Assembly: GCF_041200175.1 (NCBI RefSeq)
Contig: NZ_CP165727.1
Span: 2,170,001 to 2,234,000 of the forward strand
Source of the DNA: Streptomyces sp. R33
Lineage (GTDB): Bacteria > Actinomycetota > Actinomycetes > Streptomycetales > Streptomycetaceae
Length of the DNA stretch: 64,000 nt
Direction of reading: 5' to 3'
Shown: positions 62,413 through 64,000 of the stretch, in pieces
Layout: every line of letters begins with the position of its first letter
How positions within the stretch are numbered: position 1 is the stretch's first letter
The notes under the pieces: generated by a model
The model's input: the letters and a program-made list of their open reading frames with translations, nothing else
Told to the model about the DNA's origin: nothing
Database searches by the model: none
Program-made: the position numbers and the translations under genes

Positions 62413-63254
62413 CCGGCCACAGCGTCTACGAAAGTGCGCCCAGCCTGCCCGAAGTACTCTCCGGCCTCGTCGCTACTCTCCCCGCAACGCACCTCGCTGC
62501 CTGGATCAACGTCCTGCGGACGATGCATGCCCCTGACGGACGCACGGAATCCCGCCTCGTCGCCGCGCACCCGGGCGTAGGTCTCGGACCGCGCGCTGAC
62601 CTGCTGCTGTCCGCGTGGCGGTCCACTGATCCACAACTGCCGGGATGTGCCCTGGCCCTGGCCCTCGAAGCCGCCGGCAACCGATACGAGCAGGACCTCG
62701 CCACCCATCACGTCGAAATCGCCGTCTCAGGACCAATGAGCGACGCGGTGTCGGTCAGGCTCACCGCATCCGCCGCAATCCAGGTAATCCGGGCTGCCAA
62801 CGCCACGCTCCTGGTCACCAGCTACGCCGCGTTCGGCATCCAGGAGATCGTCAGCGAGATCAGAGCAGCCGCAGACCGCGGCGTAAGCGTGGATCTGGTC
62901 CTGGAGACCGCCCGCGCTTCCGGAGGCCGACTGCACGGAGAGGGCGACGGGCGCACTGCGTTCTACGAACTGCGCTTCCATCCGGACGTACGCCTGTGGC
63001 AGTGGGCGAACAACGAGCGGCACGGGCCCGGTGGCCGATACGGCAGCATGCACGCCAAGGTCATCGCCGCCGACCGCAACATCGCCCTACTCGGCAGCGC
63101 CAACCTCACCGACAACGCATACAGCGACAACCTGGAGGTAGGTGCTGTCATCCGCGACCCCAGCGCCGTCACCAGTCTCGTCGATCACTTCATCAACCTG
63201 ATGCACTCAACGGACGGTCCCTTGATCCGACTGCCCTGGCAACCAGCCTCATAG
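62409..63254 (+). CDS. drmC: DISARM phospholipase D-like protein DrmC
   Basis: The 281-residue PLD-superfamily protein has one HKD motif, MHAKVIAADRNIALLGSANL (His215), and a degenerate upstream half (LLVTSYAAFGIQEIVSEIRA). PLD-type nucleases dimerise to form the active site. In published DISARM systems DrmC is dispensable for much of the protection. ATG 62409 overlaps drmB, so four of the five genes of the operon are coupled or nearly so. The last gene of the operon; no hairpin was recognised after it. Confidence 0.9.
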   Translation: MTGHSVYESAPSLPEVLSGLVATLPATHLAAWINVLRTMHAPDGRTESRLVAAHPGVGLGPRADLLLSAWRSTDPQLPGCALALALEAAGNRYEQDLATHHVEIAVSGPMSDAVSVRLTASAAIQVIRAANATLLVTSYAAFGIQEIVSEIRAAADRGVSVDLVLETARASGGRLHGEGDGRTAFYELRFHPDVRLWQWANNERHGPGGRYGSMHAKVIAADRNIALLGSANLTDNAYSDNLEVGAVIRDPSAVTSLVDHFINLMHSTDGPLIRLPWQPAS

Positions 63255-64000
63255 GGCCACACGCAAACCGCTGCCACACCCTGTGGGTGGCTGGTGCGAT
63301 CGAACGAACAACCGGCCAGTTCCTTGCCGGTTCAGCCCCTGCTAGAGTTTTCTCCCCCTGTAGAGAGGGTAGTTGGCCTCGTAGATCACGCCCCTGAGTT
63401 CGATGTCTCTCACCTGGCGGGCAGCCGAAGATCCCTGGCTGTGGTGATGGGCGTAGTGGTGGAGGGTGCGATGCTGCGGCGTGCTCGGTAAGCACGCGGC
63501 AGATCGACTCGGCGCCGCCGCAGCGGGCCCCGGTCCGCCAGGCCCGCGCGGAGACAGAGGCGGACCTCACGAAGCAGATACGGACCATTCACGGCACTAC
63601 GTGGGGAGCCTCCGGGAGACGGCGCCTCGGAACGGCGGCCACTCAGCCAGCAAAGGGCCAGCGCCGGTACGGCAGCCAGGAGCGGGAACTAGCCAACATG
63701 GCGTTACGGTGAATGGGACCTCCCGGCGCATGCGGGCGCTTCCCACCTGCGGCAATGTGGATCCGCTGGGTGATGGTTCCCGCCACAGCTTCGACCGTTT
63801 TGGTGGCGCGTCTCCTACTTTCCCGGACTGATCCAATCGTTCGTGGGCAGGATGGACCGCTAAAGAGCAGCTGGTCTCGGGGGAGATGGCCTATGTCCTT
63901 GCTGTTTTGGCGAGCCTCCGTGCCCAGCGGTTCGCCCCACGCGATCACCGCCGAGCCAGGTCATGCCGAGGCAGTTCCGGGTATTCCGCTCCAGAGGGTC
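63255..64000. other. Region after DISARM without confident gene
   Basis: No convincing gene, tRNA or array was found in 746 bases. One frame at about 63487-63712 reads APPQRAPVRQARAETEADLT, then KQIRTIHGTTWGASGRRRLG, which vaguely resembles a decayed IS3-type transposase, but it lacks a start and the match is weak. Short reading frames on the other strand have no recognisable features. Confidence 0.4.

Noticed and set aside
63300-63420. tRNA-like GAGTTCGATG segment
   Set aside because: The surrounding bases do not form the required T-stem, anticodon arm or acceptor stem.
63643-63948. Minus-strand 101-residue frame
   Set aside because: No family, no ribosome binding site and low-information composition.

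Overview
The window is chromosomal DNA from a high-GC actinomycete, almost certainly Streptomyces. Codon third positions are nearly all G or C, GTG and TTG starts are common, genes overlap as ATGA or GTGA, and families such as MocR/GntR, TetR, XRE-TPR, DUF2637 and SGNH lipases are typical of that genus. No rRNA, tRNA or CRISPR array was found.

Region 1 (1-29935) is core-like chromosome. It opens with the end of a two-component system (histidine kinase, LuxR-type regulator), a MocR regulator, a MobA-like nucleotidyltransferase, malate synthase aceB, a beta-family protein, a secreted SGNH lipase, and a TetR/SDR divergent pair with a perfect 14+1+14 operator. A decayed P450 fused to a secretion signal follows, then a DnaQ-like exonuclease. 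The core of the region is a purine-to-glyoxylate catabolic cluster (11424-23954). It holds a purine permease, an 8-oxoguanine-type deaminase, urate oxidase, uraH, uraD, an HTH protein with a thiamine-binding-like partner, hyi, glxR, katA and gcl. Urate oxidase makes H2O2 and katA removes it; gcl, glxR, hyi and aceB dispose of glyoxylate. The DNA shows two shared operator types. A 19-mer covers the -35 of both uraD and katA (18/19 identical). TTCC-N7-GGAA sites lie at aceB, hyi and gcl (twice). Glutathione peroxidase, an acyl-CoA ligase, a winged-helix protein and CorA close the region.

Region 2 (about 30335-36806) is an integrative element or its remnant. It carries a membrane-linked Mrr-type nuclease, tyrosine integrase, excisionase, XRE repressor, DnaD-like and DnaC-like replication proteins, a DUF2637 (SpdB-like) membrane protein and MobC. 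No relaxase or FtsK-type translocase is present, and several genes use TTG, CTG or possibly ATC starts.

Region 3 (36878-45640) is a cargo locus. Leftward genes encode a NUDIX hydrolase, an HFCD-type flavoprotein and an XRE-TPR regulator. Across a 19-bp palindrome, rightward genes encode a HATPase, a MurA-like enolpyruvyl transferase, an intracellular 5'-nucleotidase-like phosphoesterase, two dCTP-deaminase-like proteins, a GT4 glycosyltransferase and a serine hydrolase. Five of these genes are chained by GTGA overlaps. The two deaminase-like proteins have complementary active-site losses, which suggests a heteromeric enzyme. I do not recognise this gene set; it is the best candidate here for an undescribed system, either a nucleoside-type metabolite or nucleotide-based defence.

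Region 4 (45949-63254) is a defence island: an ASCH protein with a GNAT-PIN multidomain partner, a vsr endonuclease pseudogene with an in-frame TAA, and a complete class 1 DISARM operon (drmD, drmMI, drmA, drmB, drmC). The target-recognition part of drmMI is visibly lower in GC than its flanks. The last 746 bases hold no confident gene.
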